From the NCBI GenBank assembly GCA_003164655.1, contig PLTW01000167.1:1-13411 (forward strand): a stretch of DNA of 13,411 bases, given 5' to 3'. The translations under genes and the position numbers were made by a program. This document shows, one piece after another, positions 1 to 6,664 of this stretch. The DNA comes from Actinomycetota bacterium. Lineage in GTDB: Bacteria; Actinomycetota; Thermoleophilia; UBA2241. The notes beneath the pieces are model-generated. The model was not told where the DNA came from. It saw only the letters and a program-made list of their open reading frames with translations, and did not search any database. Positions within the stretch are counted from its first letter, which is position 1, and each line of letters begins with the position of its first letter.

Positions 1-1055
1 GGACACGGGTTCATCGCCGCCACGAGCATGATGCGCGCCGGGAACGTCAGCGAGGTAAGCGCCCGCGAGATCGTGACCTGACCGTCTTCGAGCGGCTGGC
101 GCAGCCCTTCGAGCGCGGAGGTGCGAAACTCGGGGAACTCGTCGAGGAACAGCACGCCGAGGTGAGCCAGGCTGACCTCGCCCGGGCGCGGGGTCGCACC
201 GCCGCCCACCAGACCGATCGCCGAGATGGTGTGGTGCGGCGCCCGGAACGGGCGCCGCACCACCAGCGGAACACCGGCCGGCAGCAGACCGGCGACGCTG
301 TACACGCGGGTGACGTCGATCGCCTCGGCCACCGACAGGGGCGGCATGATCGACGGCACCCGGCGCGCCAGCATGGTCTTGCCCGACCCCGGCGGGCCCA
401 CCATGAGCAGGTTGTGCGCTCCGGCGACGGCGACTTCGAGCACCCGCTTGACGCGGCCCTGCCCCAGGACGTCGAGCAGATCGGCGTTGCCCGCGGCCTC
501 GTCGCGCAGGAGCGTCTCGGGGTCGGGGCGCTCGACGGCCGGCGCGCCGCCGCCGGCCAGAAGTGCGGCGGCCTCGCGCAACGTAGCGGCCGGCAGCACC
601 CTCAGGCCGCTGACGAGCGCCGCTTCGCGGGCGTTGGCGCTCGGCACCAGCAGGGCCCTCAGTCCGCGGCGCTGGGCGCTCTGCGCCACAGCGAGCACGC
701 CCGCGACCGGGCGGATCGCGCCGTCCAGGCCAAGCTCGCCGATGGCCGCCACGTCGGCCAGCAAGCAGCGGCTCTGCCCCGTGGCGCACAGCAGGGCGAG
801 GGCGATCGGCAGGTCGAACGAAGGCCCGGCCTTGCGCACGTCGGCCGGCGCGAGATTGACGGTGATGCGCCGCGAGGGGAACTCGTACCGCGAGTTGACG
901 ATGGCGGTGCGCACGCGCTCGCGGCTTTCCTGGACGGCCGCGTCGGGCAACCCGACGATGGTGAACGCCGGCGCGGCGGCCACGACGTCGGCCTCGACGG
1001 CGACGGCGTGGCTGTCGAGCCCCGACAGAGCTTCGCTTTGGACCCGGGCCAGCAT
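1..1055 (-). CDS. comM: ComM/YifB-family Mg-chelatase-like AAA+ ATPase, C-terminal part outside the window
   Basis: This is the N-terminal 351 codons of a protein whose family is usually about 500 residues; the rest lies beyond the left edge. It opens with MLARVQSEALSGLDSHAVAV and continues through the typical N-terminal domain (FTIVGLPDAAVQESRERVR, RRITVNLAPADVRKAGPSFD). Walker A is GPPGSGKT at about residues 220-227 and Walker B is LFLDEF at about 302-307, followed by AAMNPCP at the window edge. The ATG at 1055 lies 6 bases after the yraN stop, so the two are probably co-transcribed. In competent bacteria ComM is a hexameric helicase that promotes branch migration during integration of incoming DNA; many non-competent species also carry it. 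The family call is secure from the motifs; the role in this organism is inferred. Confidence 0.95.
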   Translation of the reverse strand, partial: MLARVQSEALSGLDSHAVAVEADVVAAAPAFTIVGLPDAAVQESRERVRTAIVNSRYEFPSRRITVNLAPADVRKAGPSFDLPIALALLCATGQSRCLLADVAAIGELGLDGAIRPVAGVLAVAQSAQRRGLRALLVPSANAREAALVSGLRVLPAATLREAAALLAGGGAPAVERPDPETLLRDEAAGNADLLDVLGQGRVKRVLEVAVAGAHNLLMVGPPGSGKTMLARRVPSIMPPLSVAEAIDVTRVYSVAGLLPAGVPLVVRRPFRAPHHTISAIGLVGGGATPRPGEVSLAHLGVLFLDEFPEFRTSALEGLRQPLEDGQVTISRALTSLTFPARIMLVAAMNPC

Positions 1056-1061
1056 GCCGGC

Positions 1062-1439
1062 TCAGGCGTCGGCATCGAAGGCCGCCCGCAGGTGGCGGAT
1101 GCGCGGCGGCCGCTCGAGAGCGTCGATGGCGATAATGTCGAAGCGCACATCGGAGACGCCCGCCAGGCAGCGCGGACGGCTGCTCAGCCAGAGCGTGGCC
1201 AGACGGGCGATCTGACGGCGCTTGTGCGGCGTGACGGCGTCTTCGGGCGCGCCGCAGGTGCTTGTACGGCGCGCTTTGACCTCGATGAAGGCCAGCACTC
1301 CGGCGCGGCGCGCGATGATGTCGATCTCGCCGCGCCCGACACGCTGGTTGACGGCGATGATGCGATACGCCTGCTGCTGGAGGTACACCACCGCCAGACG
1401 CTCGGCCGCCCGGCCAAACTCGTGCGGGTCTGTCGGCAC
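1062..1439 (-). CDS. yraN: YraN / UPF0102 family putative endonuclease-like protein
   Basis: This is a 125-residue protein of normal length for UPF0102. It shows the PD-(D/E)XK-like core: GEID at residues 37-40 and FIEVK at 51-55, after the family's N-terminal stretch GRAAERLAVVYL. The fold resembles Holliday-junction resolvases, but the cellular function is not firmly established. The frame is open further upstream to 1544. I chose the GTG at 1439 because an AAGGGAGG ribosome-binding site (1446-1453) lies 6 bases before it, and because family homology begins there. comM follows 6 bases downstream, the common yraN-comM pairing. Two alternative hairpins lie just upstream (1464-1485). Confidence 0.92.
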   Translation of the reverse strand: MPTDPHEFGRAAERLAVVYLQQQAYRIIAVNQRVGRGEIDIIARRAGVLAFIEVKARRTSTCGAPEDAVTPHKRRQIARLATLWLSSRPRCLAGVSDVRFDIIAIDALERPPRIRHLRAAFDADA

Positions 1440-1619
1440 GGCGTGCCTCCCTTCGTGGGGAACCGGTCGCTGGCGCGACCGCCAGACCCTGACGACGCTA
1501 CCGCGACGCGAGCCGGCGATGAAAGCACGAAACCGACCGCACACGATGACGATCGGCGGTCGTCTACCACGGCGGACCGCTGCCCGGCACGACGCCGTCG
1601 CGCCCGGCGCGGCGCGGCC
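1440..1619 (-). other. Gene-free gap between rnhB and yraN
   Basis: About 180 bases separate the rnhB stop from the yraN start. I see no convincing coding sequence on either strand; the open frames crossing it have arginine/serine-rich shadow composition. It holds the yraN ribosome-binding site and two overlapping inverted repeats at 1464-1485. Many actinobacteria have a small DUF2469 gene at this place, but nothing like it is visible here. Confidence 0.5.
1464..1485 (-). promoter_or_regulatory. Two mutually exclusive hairpins upstream of yraN
   Basis: The plus strand reads CGGTCGC-TGGC-GCGACCG (1464-1481), a perfect 7-bp stem with a 4-base loop. Overlapping it is CTGGCG-CGAC-CGCCAG (1470-1485), a perfect 6-bp stem with a 4-base loop. 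They share bases and cannot form together in one RNA. In the yraN transcript they would lie about 25-46 bases before the start codon. A switch or processing role is speculative, because short GC-rich dyads also arise by chance in such DNA. Confidence 0.3.
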
Positions 1620-2255
1620 CTACAACTCGAGGTCGAGCTGCTGGTAGGCGACGCTGGCGAAGGACAGCCGGTGCAGCACACTCACGCCGTGCTCGGCAAT
1701 GGCCTGCCGGTGCTCGGGACACGAGTAGCCGACGTGGCGCTCGAACCCGTAGTGCGGGTAGCGCTCGTGCAGCGCGATCATGAGACGATCGCGCGTGACC
1801 TTGGCCACGATCGAGGCGGCGGCGACGGCCGCGGAGCGGCCGTCGCCGCCGACCAGCGCTTCGTGGGGCACGACGCTGCCGCGCAGCGCGAAGCCGTCGA
1901 CGAAGACCGGCCCCTCGAAGGGCCCGAGCAGCGTCAGAGCGCGGTCCAGAGCCTGCAGATTGCATTTGTGCAGACCGCGGCCGTCGATCGAGGCCGGCGA
2001 GCACGACACGACGGCCAGCCGCCGCGCCCGCGCCACGACGCCGGCGAAGAGCTCCTCGCGACGCACGCGGGTCAGCTTCTTGGAATCGTTCAGGGCCTCG
2101 AGCGCGACGAAGTCGGCGTCGGCCCAGCGGGAGTAGTCGAAGGCGACGGCGGCCGCCACGAGAGGCCCCGCCAAGCAGCCGCGCCCGGCCTCGTCGGCGC
2201 CCGCCACGGCGCCGCCGGAGCCGCGCTGCAGGTCGTAGGCAAAGCGCGGGTTCAC
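1620..2255 (-). CDS. rnhB: Ribonuclease HII
   Basis: RNase HII cleaves the RNA strand of RNA-DNA hybrids and single ribonucleotides embedded in DNA, acting in genome maintenance. The 211-residue product has the signature GADEAGRGCLAGPL, giving catalytic Asp21 and Glu22. Asp120 (VFVDGFAL) and Asp138 (GGDGRS) are spaced 18 residues apart as in characterised enzymes, completing the DEDD metal site. The motifs NDSKKL and AAASIVAKVTRDR are also present. The frame is open upstream into lepB. The GTG at 2255 was chosen because it lies just after the lepB stop (26-base gap) and gives a normal family length. The ribosome-binding site is weak (GAGAG about 6 bases before). The gene is downstream of lepB in the same block. 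Confidence 0.94.
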   Translation of the reverse strand: MNPRFAYDLQRGSGGAVAGADEAGRGCLAGPLVAAAVAFDYSRWADADFVALEALNDSKKLTRVRREELFAGVVARARRLAVVSCSPASIDGRGLHKCNLQALDRALTLLGPFEGPVFVDGFALRGSVVPHEALVGGDGRSAAVAAASIVAKVTRDRLMIALHERYPHYGFERHVGYSCPEHRQAIAEHGVSVLHRLSFASVAYQQLDLEL

Positions 2256-2281
2256 GAGGGCACTCTCAGCGCCGGCGCCCG

Positions 2282-2890
2282 TCAGGGCAAGCCGAGGCGC
2301 GTCACCGGCCAGTAGACCAAGAACGCCCTGCCGATGAGGTCGCGGGCCGGGACCGGCCCCCACACGCGGCTGTCGTCGCTGTCGAGGCGATTGTCGCCCA
2401 TCATGAAGTAGGTGTGCGCAGGCACCGTGTACGGCCGGTTGAGCGACCACGGCTGGCTGATGGTCGAGCCCGAGATGGGCGGCGCCGGTTGGGTGGGCGA
2501 GGTGCGACCGTCCATCTTGGCGACGTAGGGCTCGTTCTGTACCACCCCGTTTATGTAGACGCGCCCGTTCCTGAGCGCCAGCGTGTCGCCGGGCAGCCCG
2601 ATCACGCGCTTGATGAAGACCACGCGCGTGTCGAGCGGGTACTTGAAGACCACGATGTTGCCGTGCGCCGGTGTCGTGAAGTGGTACATGAAGCGCGCCA
2701 CCAGCACCCGGTCGCCGGGATCGAGCGTCGGCACCATGGACGGCGACGGGATGCGATACGGCTTGACGACGAACGCCTGCAGCAAGAAGGCGACGGCGAT
2801 CGCGACAAGCAGGATGACGCCGTACTCGGCGAACACCCTGCCCGGCGACGATCGCGCCCGCCTCGTGGGGGGCGCTGCGGAGGCAGACAC
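2282..2890 (-). CDS. lepB: Signal peptidase I
   Basis: This membrane serine protease removes signal peptides from exported proteins. The 202-residue protein has a short basic N-terminus, one membrane segment at about residues 24-40, and the S26 boxes in order. Box B is RIPSPSMVPTL with nucleophile Ser51. Box D is VFIKRVIGLPGD with general base Lys94. Box E is GDNRLDSDDSRVWGPV from residue 165. The Ser-Lys dyad is intact. The single N-terminal anchor resembles Gram-positive and many other bacterial enzymes, not the two-segment E. coli form. The start is a GTG at 2890, 13 bases after the rplS stop. The location between rplS and rnhB is the arrangement I know from actinobacteria. Confidence 0.95.
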   Translation of the reverse strand: MSASAAPPTRRARSSPGRVFAEYGVILLVAIAVAFLLQAFVVKPYRIPSPSMVPTLDPGDRVLVARFMYHFTTPAHGNIVVFKYPLDTRVVFIKRVIGLPGDTLALRNGRVYINGVVQNEPYVAKMDGRTSPTQPAPPISGSTISQPWSLNRPYTVPAHTYFMMGDNRLDSDDSRVWGPVPARDLIGRAFLVYWPVTRLGLP

Positions 2891-2903
2891 GGCCCCGCAG
2901 GCC

Positions 2904-3248
2904 CTAGTGCTGCTTCTCGCGCACCCGCGCCTGCTTGCCGACCTTCTTACGTAGGTAGTACAGCTTTGCCCGACGCACGTCGCCCACCATGGTCAGCTCG
3001 ATCTTCTCGATCTTGGGAGAATGGAGCGGGAACGTGCGCTCGACCCCTACGCCGAAGGACTGCTTGCGCACGGTGAAGGTCTCGCGCGCGCCGCTGCCCT
3101 GACGCTTGAGGACAGTGCCCTGGTAGACCTGGGTGCGCTGCCGGCTGCCTTCGATCACCTTGAAGTGCACCTTCACGGTGTCGCCGGCCTTGAACTGCGG
3201 AATGTCGTCGCGCAGCTGCTTTCGTTCGATGTTCTCGATGATCGTCAC
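2904..3248 (-). CDS. rplS: 50S ribosomal protein L19
   Basis: L19 lies at the interface of the large and small ribosomal subunits. The 114-residue product has normal length and clear family sequence: FKAGDTVKVHFKVIEG near residues 19-34, then a TFTVRKQSFGVGVERTFPLH segment, and VRRAKLYYLRKKVGK near the C-terminus. The frame is open much further upstream inside trmD, but family homology starts at the GTG at 3248. A ribosome-binding site AAAGAGG (3254-3260) is 5 bases before it. A candidate promoter (3280-3308) lies in the 73-base gap after trmD, so rplS may be partly transcribed on its own. Confidence 0.96.
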   Translation of the reverse strand: MTIIENIERKQLRDDIPQFKAGDTVKVHFKVIEGSRQRTQVYQGTVLKRQGSGARETFTVRKQSFGVGVERTFPLHSPKIEKIELTMVGDVRRAKLYYLRKKVGKQARVREKQH

Positions 3249-3279
3249 GGGAGCCTCTTTCGGGAGAAACGCGCGCGGA

Positions 3280-3308
3280 ACTCTATCAGAAGCAGCCGCC
3301 GCACGCAA
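3280..3308 (-). promoter_or_regulatory. Candidate promoter for rplS
   Basis: Read on the minus strand there is TTGCGT (3303-3308), a 17-base spacer, and TAGAGT (3280-3285) preceded by TG one base away, giving an extended -10. Transcription would start around 3273, about 25 bases before the rplS GTG and just upstream of its AAAGAGG site. The spacing and location are good, but the hexamers match the sigma-70 consensus only in part. Confidence 0.4.
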
Positions 3309-3321
3309 AGTCGCGGGGCCT

Positions 3322-3999
3322 TCAGCCCTGCCCGGATCGTTCCCGGCCGTCCAGCCTTTCACGCCGCCAGCGCTCGACGGCGGCGTGGTCGCCGGACAGC
3401 AGCACGGCCGGCACCGCCCAGCCGCGAAACTCGGCGGGACGAGTGTACTGCGGGTATTCGAGGGAGCCGCCAAGCCCGGGCGAGAACGAGTCGCCGGCGA
3501 CACTGTCGGGGTTCGACACGGCGCCGTCGATCTTGCGCACGACGGCATCGAGCAGGACCTGGGCGGCGATCTCGCCCCCGGCCAGCACGTAGGGACCAAT
3601 GGACACGCGGTCGGTGACCAGCTGCGACACGCGTTCGTCAATGCCCTCGTAGCGCCCGCAGAGCACGCAGAGGTCGCCGGCGGCGAGCTCGCGGGCCAGC
3701 GCGTCGTCGAACTGACGCCCCCGTGGCGTCAGCTCGACGACGCGCCGCGTGTCGGCCACTCGCGCGGGGTCGCAGCGAAACGCCGCCTCGAGGGCCGCGC
3801 AGACCACATCGATGCGCAGCACCATGCCGGCGCCGCCGCCGTAGGGCGCATCGTCGACCTGGCCGTGTCGCAGCGGGGTGAAGCTGCGGTAATCCCACAG
3901 CCTCAGATCGACCCCGAGCTCGGCGGCCCGGGCCACGTGGACCTGCTGGGCAAACCAGGCGAAGGCGTCGGGAAACAGGGTGAACACGTCGAGCCGCAT
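3322..3999 (-). CDS. trmD: tRNA (guanine-37-N1)-methyltransferase TrmD
   Basis: TrmD uses S-adenosylmethionine to methylate G37 next to the anticodon, which prevents +1 frameshifting. The 225-residue protein opens MRLDVFTLFPDAF and contains the trefoil-knot SPOUT elements: YGGGAGMV near residue 53, CGRYEGIDER at 114-123 and SIGPYVLAGGE at 133-143. The catalytic Asp is in GDSF (Asp170), followed by EYPQYTRP. The ATG at 3999 directly abuts the rimM stop at 4000-4002 with no gap, so the genes are probably translationally coupled. The length is slightly short but within the family range, and no key residue is missing. Confidence 0.97.
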   Translation of the reverse strand: MRLDVFTLFPDAFAWFAQQVHVARAAELGVDLRLWDYRSFTPLRHGQVDDAPYGGGAGMVLRIDVVCAALEAAFRCDPARVADTRRVVELTPRGRQFDDALARELAAGDLCVLCGRYEGIDERVSQLVTDRVSIGPYVLAGGEIAAQVLLDAVVRKIDGAVSNPDSVAGDSFSPGLGGSLEYPQYTRPAEFRGWAVPAVLLSGDHAAVERWRRERLDGRERSGQG

Positions 4000-4500
4000 C
4001 TACAGAAGCCCCTCGCGCACCACGATCACGCGCTCCTCGCGGTCGACCTCGACGAGCTCCGCCACGAACGGGATGAGCGAACGCGCACCGTCGGGCGCAT
4101 CGACCTGGATGATGTCGTGGACGGGGTTCATGAGCACCTCGGTGACGACGCCCAGTTGAACGCCGCCCGACACGACGCGTGCGCCGAGCAGTTCGGAGAC
4201 CGGGTAGTGATCGACGCCCTCGTCGAGGCCGGCGCCCGACGCCAGGATGACGGCTCCGTGCAGCGCGATGACCGCCTCGCGCGAGTCGACCCCGTCGAGC
4301 CTGACGAGCGGCCGGCCCTCCGCCCCGCCGGCGCGCGACAGCGCGACCGCCTGGGGCTCGTCGGCGCCACCGCTTTCCATGAAAAAATGCTCCCCCCCAG
4401 TCAGATACGCAAGACCGTGGGGCAGCAGATCGAGATAGAACTCACCCTTCAGGCCATGGGCCCGGCCCACTGTGCCACAGGCCCACAGGCCGCCCGTCAC
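4000..4500 (-). CDS. rimM: 16S rRNA processing/ribosome maturation factor RimM
   Basis: RimM helps assemble the 30S subunit head, binding near S19. The 166-residue protein has the N-terminal RimM domain (GTVGRAHGLKGEF at about residues 9-21). The C-terminal PRC-barrel is marked by YPVSELLGARVV, LMNPVHDIIQV and the family-typical LIPFVAELVEVDREERVIVV. It starts at a GTG at 4500, 9 bases after the khpA stop, and ends immediately at the trmD start. The order rpsP-khpA-rimM-trmD is strongly conserved in bacteria and supports the assignment. Confidence 0.95.
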   Translation of the reverse strand: MTGGLWACGTVGRAHGLKGEFYLDLLPHGLAYLTGGEHFFMESGGADEPQAVALSRAGGAEGRPLVRLDGVDSREAVIALHGAVILASGAGLDEGVDHYPVSELLGARVVSGGVQLGVVTEVLMNPVHDIIQVDAPDGARSLIPFVAELVEVDREERVIVVREGLL

Positions 4501-4509
4501 GACGGACCG

Positions 4510-4764
4510 TCAGTCGACGATCTCGACGATCGCGCGCTTGCCGTCGCGCACGGCGCTCGCCTTGATGATGGTGCGCAGAGCGCGGGCTATGCGGCCCTGC
4601 TTGCCGATCACCTTGCCGACGTCGTCCTTGGCGACCGACAGCTCGAGCACGACGGTCGTCTCGGTCTCGGTGGCCTGCACGTGGACCTCGTCGGGGCTGT
4701 CGACCAGCGACTTGGCCAGATACTCGAGCAACCCCTTGAGAACAAGGCCCTCTGTCGCGTCCAC
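4510..4764 (-). CDS. khpA: KH-domain RNA-binding protein KhpA (YlqC family)
   Basis: This is a small RNA-binding protein of about 84 residues. It has the family N-terminus LLEYLAKSLVDSPDEV and one KH domain with the GXXG loop as GKQG inside VGKVIGKQGRIARALR, ending KRAIVEIVD. In Gram-positive bacteria KhpA pairs with KhpB (Jag/EloR) and binds many RNAs, affecting cell elongation. Two in-frame GTG starts exist, at 4773 and 4764. I prefer 4764 because GAGGGTGG lies 5 bases before it, whereas 4773 has its purine-rich stretch directly adjacent. It lies between rpsP and rimM, the standard location. Confidence 0.92.
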   Translation of the reverse strand: MDATEGLVLKGLLEYLAKSLVDSPDEVHVQATETETTVVLELSVAKDDVGKVIGKQGRIARALRTIIKASAVRDGKRAIVEIVD

Positions 4765-4775
4765 GGCATCCACCC

Positions 4776-5021
4776 TCAGGCGTCGATGCCTTTGATGGCC
4801 AGCAGCCGCTTGACGGTGTTCGAGGGCTGGGCGCCCTTCTGCAGCCAGGCGGTGGCCTTGTCGGCATCGATCTCGATCAGCGAGGGGGTCTGACGCGGAT
4901 TGTACTGACCGATGGTCTCGATGGAGCGACCGTCGCGCGGCGCCCGTGCGTCGGCCACCACGATGCGATAGATAGGATTCTTGGCGCTCCCGACCCTGCT
5001 CAGCCTCATACGGACGGCCAA
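4776..5021 (-). CDS. rpsP: 30S ribosomal protein S16
   Basis: S16 is an early assembly protein of the 30S body. The 81-residue product reads as a full family member: AVRMRLSRVGSAKNPIYR, VVADARAPRDGRSIETIG, then QYNPRQ and a C-terminal stretch with TVKRLLAIKGI. The start is a TTG at 5021: homology begins there, and AAGAGG lies about 7 bases before it. An internal ATG at 5009 would remove conserved residues. The frame is open upstream to 5171, but that extension has no family similarity. It leads the rpsP-khpA-rimM-trmD series and has a candidate promoter and leader hairpin upstream. Confidence 0.95.
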   Translation of the reverse strand: MAVRMRLSRVGSAKNPIYRIVVADARAPRDGRSIETIGQYNPRQTPSLIEIDADKATAWLQKGAQPSNTVKRLLAIKGIDA

Positions 5022-5054
5022 CTCATCACCTCTTCCCACAAAGACAGGACATGC

Positions 5055-5090
5055 GGCGCTCTTTCGCGCCCCGAACGGACGTTCATGATA
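5055..5090 (-). promoter_or_regulatory. Candidate rpsP promoter (-10) and leader hairpin
   Basis: On the minus strand TGG-TATCAT (hexamer at 5085-5090) looks like an extended -10 element. I see no good -35, which extended -10 promoters can lack. The predicted RNA start is near 5078, giving a leader of about 57 bases. Within it is GGCGC-GAAAGA-GCGCC (5055-5070), a perfect 5-bp stem with a 6-base loop, about 34 bases before the TTG. A regulatory role for the hairpin is only a guess. Confidence 0.35.
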
Positions 5091-5128
5091 CCACAGCGCG
5101 CGGGACGGCCTCGCGAGCACCGTGGCGC

Positions 5129-5152
5129 CCGCCGGTCGCTCCGCGCCGGCGG
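5129..5152 (-). terminator. Inverted repeat after ffh, possible weak terminator
   Basis: A perfect 7-bp dyad (CCGCCGG at 5129-5135, CCGGCGG at 5146-5152, loop of 10) lies 15 bases past the ffh stop. There is no T-tract, so it is not a standard intrinsic terminator. The 10-base sequence CCGTGGCGCC also occurs twice around it (5120-5129 and 5156-5165). It could slow or process the transcript between ffh and rpsP, or be chance in GC-rich DNA. Confidence 0.2.
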
Positions 5153-5167
5153 CAACCGTGGCGCCGG

Positions 5168-6502
5168 TCACGGACCCCCGAACCCCGGCAGCTTGCCCAG
5201 AAGACCGCCCTTGGGCCCCGCCATCTGCTTGAGCATCTTCTTCATCTCGCGAAACTGCTTCAGCAGCCGGTTGACGTCGGCGACCTGGGTGCCGCTGCCG
5301 CGAGCGATGCGCTGCCGCCGGCTGCCGTCGATCACGTCGGGGTGCCGGCGCTCCTCGGGCGTCATCGAAAAGACGATCGCCTCGATGCGGTCCATCTGGC
5401 GCTCGTCGATCTGGGCGTTCTTCAGCTCCTTCATGCCGGGCACGCCCGGCAGCAGCCCGACGATGCTCGACAGCGAACCCATCTTGCGCACCTGCTTCAG
5501 CTGGTCGAGGAAGTCCTCGAAGGTGAAGTCGGCGCGCCGCAGGCGCTCCTCGAGGCGGGCGGCCTCTTTGTCTGAGATGTCGGTCTGCGCCTTTTCGATC
5601 AGGGTCAGCACATCGCCCATGCCCAGAATGCGCGAGGCCATGCGATCGGGGTGAAAGGCGTCGAAGTCGTCGAGCTTCTCGCCCGTGCTGGAGAACTTGA
5701 TGGGCTTGCCGGTGACCGCCCGTACCGACAGCGCGGCGCCGCCGCGCGCGTCACCGTCGAGCTTGGTCAGCACCACGCCGTCGATATCGACACGCTGCTT
5801 GAACTGCTCGGCGGCGTTGACCGCGTCCTGACCCGTCATGGCGTCGATCACCAGGAGGATGTTGTGCGGCTTGACCGCCTTGCGGATGCGCACGAGCTCC
5901 TCCATGAGCTCGTCGTCGACATGCAGGCGGCCGGCCGTATCGATGATGGCGACGTCGCCCTTCTCGCGGGCGAAGGCGACGCCGTCCGTAGCGATGTCGA
6001 CCGGATCGACGTGAGCGCCGGGCGCGTACACCGGCGCGCCGACGCGCTCGGCCAGCGTGACGAGCTGATCGATGGCCGCCGGCCGGTAGACGTCGGCGGC
6101 GATCAGCACCGGCCGCTTGCCGTCCTTTTGCAGGAAGCGTGCCAGCTTGGCGCAGGTCGTCGTCTTGCCCGAGCCCTGCAGGCCGGCCACCAGGATCACC
6201 GTCGGCGGCCGGCCACTGAAAGCCAGGCGCGAGTCGCCCGAACCCATCAGTGCGATCAGCTCTTCGTTGACGATCTTGACGACCTGCTGGGCGGGCGTGA
6301 GGCTCTCCATGACCTCGGCGCCCAGGGCGCGCTCCTTGACGTGATTGACGAACTGGCGGACGACCTTGAAGTTGACGTCGGCTTCGAGGAGGGCCAGGCG
6401 GATCTCGCGCATGGCCTTGTCGACGTCGGCCTCGCTCAGCTTGCCGTGGCCGCGCAACTCGCCGAAGACGCCCTGCAGGCGCTCGGAGAGAGAATCGAAC
6501 AT
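5168..6502 (-). CDS. ffh: Signal recognition particle protein Ffh (SRP54)
   Basis: Ffh binds signal sequences emerging from the ribosome and, with 4.5S RNA and FtsY, targets them to the membrane. The 444-residue protein has normal length. Its NG GTPase domain has GLQGSGKT at 107-114, DTAGR at 188-192 and TKLDG at 246-250. The methionine-rich M domain has the RNA-binding stretch SRRQRIARGSG at 394-404, then FREMKKMLKQMAG. The ATG at 6502 matches the family N-terminus (MFDSLSERLQGVFGELRG) and has GAGAGG about 10 bases before it. Its partner gene ftsY is just upstream in the same direction. A TACAAT promoter element lies about 60 bases upstream. Confidence 0.97.
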   Translation of the reverse strand: MFDSLSERLQGVFGELRGHGKLSEADVDKAMREIRLALLEADVNFKVVRQFVNHVKERALGAEVMESLTPAQQVVKIVNEELIALMGSGDSRLAFSGRPPTVILVAGLQGSGKTTTCAKLARFLQKDGKRPVLIAADVYRPAAIDQLVTLAERVGAPVYAPGAHVDPVDIATDGVAFAREKGDVAIIDTAGRLHVDDELMEELVRIRKAVKPHNILLVIDAMTGQDAVNAAEQFKQRVDIDGVVLTKLDGDARGGAALSVRAVTGKPIKFSSTGEKLDDFDAFHPDRMASRILGMGDVLTLIEKAQTDISDKEAARLEERLRRADFTFEDFLDQLKQVRKMGSLSSIVGLLPGVPGMKELKNAQIDERQMDRIEAIVFSMTPEERRHPDVIDGSRRQRIARGSGTQVADVNRLLKQFREMKKMLKQMAGPKGGLLGKLPGFGGP

Positions 6503-6531
6503 GCTGGCTGTGCCTCTCTTTTCGGGGGAGG

Positions 6532-6563
6532 GTGGGACCGGTACCCACGGGCACTGGATTGTA
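6532..6563 (-). promoter_or_regulatory. Candidate ffh promoter (-10) and leader hairpin
   Basis: TACAAT on the minus strand (6558-6563) is a good -10 hexamer standing out in GC-rich DNA; the best -35 is poor (TTTTCG-like). Transcription would start near 6550, leaving a leader of about 48 bases. A 5-bp hairpin, GTGGG/CCCAC (6532-6536 and 6544-6548), lies within it. The location in the 162-base gap between the acetyltransferase and ffh fits a separate promoter for ffh; nothing else is visible in that gap. Confidence 0.4.
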
Positions 6564-6664
6564 CCGCCCGCGGTGTGCCGCCGAAAAGCCCCGCCGCCGC
6601 CGGACGTGTCGCACCGGCCGCCGCGGGCGAACATGGCTGGGCGGCCGGCGCCGCTCGCTCGGCG

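Noticed and set aside
162..2315. Very long plus-strand open frame (717 codons) opposite comM, yraN and rnhB
   Set aside because: It is Arg/Gly/His/Asp-rich with no recognisable domain, and three well-identified genes occupy the opposite strand. Long antisense frames are expected in high-GC coding DNA.
3133..4893. 586-codon plus-strand open frame opposite rplS, trmD, rimM, khpA and rpsP
   Set aside because: It crosses five certain genes and their boundaries on the other strand; the composition is that of a GC-driven shadow.
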